A stretch of DNA of 6,114 nt from the NCBI GenBank assembly GCA_021161165.1, contig JAGHBF010000084.1, forward strand, positions 1-6,114. Direction: 5' to 3'. The number at the start of each line of letters is the position of its first letter. Positions within the stretch are counted from its first letter, which is position 1. The notes beneath the pieces were generated by a model. The model was not told the origin of the DNA. It made no database searches and was given only the letters and a program-made list of their open reading frames with translations. This document shows positions 5,273-6,114 of the stretch, in pieces. The DNA comes from Candidatus Aminicenantota bacterium (GTDB lineage: Bacteria; Acidobacteriota; Aminicenantia; S016-38). A program made the translations under genes and the position numbers.

Positions 5273-6088
5273 TCAGAATGTAAAGCTGGTAGAAATACCG
5301 AAGGTACTGGATATTTCTTGTATCCTTCTTTTTGCGTGGTTGAGGTACCATTCTCTGGCCTTCTGATATTCCAGAAGTCTTTTATATCTGAGTGGATAGC
5401 TGAATTTAACCCTTCTCAGGAAAGTTGCCTTTACATTGTTATAAAGACTCATTCTGTCCACCAGAACATTCTTTATTCCATATCTGCGGATATATTTAAA
5501 AATTAATTCCAGTTCCCTCTCACTGTCAGAAAATCCTGGTATCAGGGGAGAAAGAAACACAAAGGTACTTATTGAAGTGAATTTACTGAGAGCTTTCAGT
5601 CGGGATATAGGAGCAGGGGCCATAGGTTCCAGAAATTCCTTAAGTTCTGTGCTTAAAATGGAGACAGACACCCCAAGGCTAAACCTTTCGCCAAAGGAAC
5701 TTATGAGCTGAAAATCATCCAGCACAAGAGGTGATCTGGTAAGAAGGGAAATTCTGAAATCCGTCTCCTTTAACGCTTCCAGAATTCCTCTTGTGATCCT
5801 GTATCTTTTCTCAGCAGGTTGATAAGGGTCTGTTGTCACGCCAATTCCTATGGTGCCAGTCCTTTCTCTCAAGCTCTTTAATTTTTTCCGGATAAGCTCC
5901 GGTGCATTTATCTTTACATCTACAAAATCTCCCCATTTTTCATTATGACCAAACCGTTCTGCTATGTAGCTGGCGTAGCAGTAGATACATCCATGATGGC
6001 AACCTATGTATGGATTTATGGAATAATCCAGCCCCGGAATTTTCGTCCTGTGTAGAATTGTCCTGGCGTTAATTTCCCTTATTTTCAC
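5273..6088 (-). CDS. Radical SAM protein, spore-photolyase-like (SPL) family
   Basis: A 271-residue cytoplasmic iron-sulfur protein expected to bind one [4Fe-4S] cluster and cleave S-adenosylmethionine to a 5'-deoxyadenosyl radical. The cluster motif is CHHGCIYCY, with C30, C34 and C37 (CxxxCxxC), preceded by the family's INPYIGC. Other SPL-like signatures are GVTTDPYQPAEKRYRITRGILE (the TDPYQP loop, about 104-125), LLTRSPLVLDDFQLI and EPMAPAPISRLKAL. The C-terminal part is basic and contains no further cysteine cluster. Members of this family are widespread and mostly without assigned substrate; DNA photoproduct repair has been shown for true spore photolyase only, so I give no gene symbol. 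The start chosen is GTG 6088, which gives the usual VKIREINARTILHRTKIPGLDYSINPY beginning. TTG 6106 is in frame but adds six residues without support. No ribosome binding site precedes either start; a TATAAT-like string lies at 6100-6095, so the message may be leaderless. It is separated from TMEM43 by 135 bases, so functional linkage is unclear. Confidence 0.88.
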   Translation of the reverse strand: MKIREINARTILHRTKIPGLDYSINPYIGCHHGCIYCYASYIAERFGHNEKWGDFVDVKINAPELIRKKLKSLRERTGTIGIGVTTDPYQPAEKRYRITRGILEALKETDFRISLLTRSPLVLDDFQLISSFGERFSLGVSVSILSTELKEFLEPMAPAPISRLKALSKFTSISTFVFLSPLIPGFSDSERELELIFKYIRRYGIKNVLVDRMSLYNNVKATFLRRVKFSYPLRYKRLLEYQKAREWYLNHAKRRIQEISSTFGISTSFTF

Positions 6089-6114
6089 AAACAGATTATA
6101 AACCAAAGAAAAAA

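Noticed and set aside
6089..6106. TTG 6106 as start of the radical SAM protein
   Set aside because: It adds six residues with no family support, and GTG 6088 gives the usual beginning of this family.

Overview
All supported genes in this window lie on the minus strand and read from position 6114 down to 1. The organism cannot be named. It is a prokaryote with purine-rich Shine-Dalgarno sites, moderately AT-rich DNA and frequent AGA/AGG/ATA codons. It carries a lipoprotein signal and a heme O synthase, so it probably has a heme-O or heme-A type respiratory enzyme. Bacterium versus archaeon is not settled: TATAAT-like boxes and the lipobox lean bacterial, but neither is decisive.

Layout in transcription order. 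(1) 6088-5273: a radical SAM protein of the spore-photolyase-like family. (2) 5137-3986: a TMEM43-family membrane protein split by one in-frame amber (TAG) codon. The two open pieces are in the same frame, and together they make a full-length TMEM43 of about 383 codons. A 135-base gap before it holds a TATAAT box inside a 15-bp palindrome, and a strong ribosome binding site feeding a 24-codon GTG reading frame that overlaps the TMEM43 start. (3) 3802-2306: a 12-helix protein resembling heme-copper oxidase subunit I, with the heme-ligand histidines in place but an altered CuB/FeB site. (4) 2292-1291: a secreted lipoprotein with a formylglycine-generating-enzyme (SUMF1) fold that lacks the catalytic cysteines. 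(5) 1250-381: ctaB, heme O synthase. (6) 384 to the left edge: an unrecognised membrane protein, cut by the window and overlapping ctaB by ATGA.

Genes 3-6 are tightly packed (13-nt gap, 40-nt gap, 4-nt overlap) and look like one respiratory operon: an unusual oxidoreductase, an exported lipoprotein partner, an enzyme making a heme cofactor and a membrane protein. No CuA-type subunit II, cytochrome c or nitric oxide reductase partner is visible in the window. The two points most worth attention are the amber codon in TMEM43, which may be recoding, recent decay or sequence error, and the non-canonical active site of the oxidase-like protein.

I saw no tRNA, rRNA, CRISPR array, insertion sequence or convincing intrinsic terminator.
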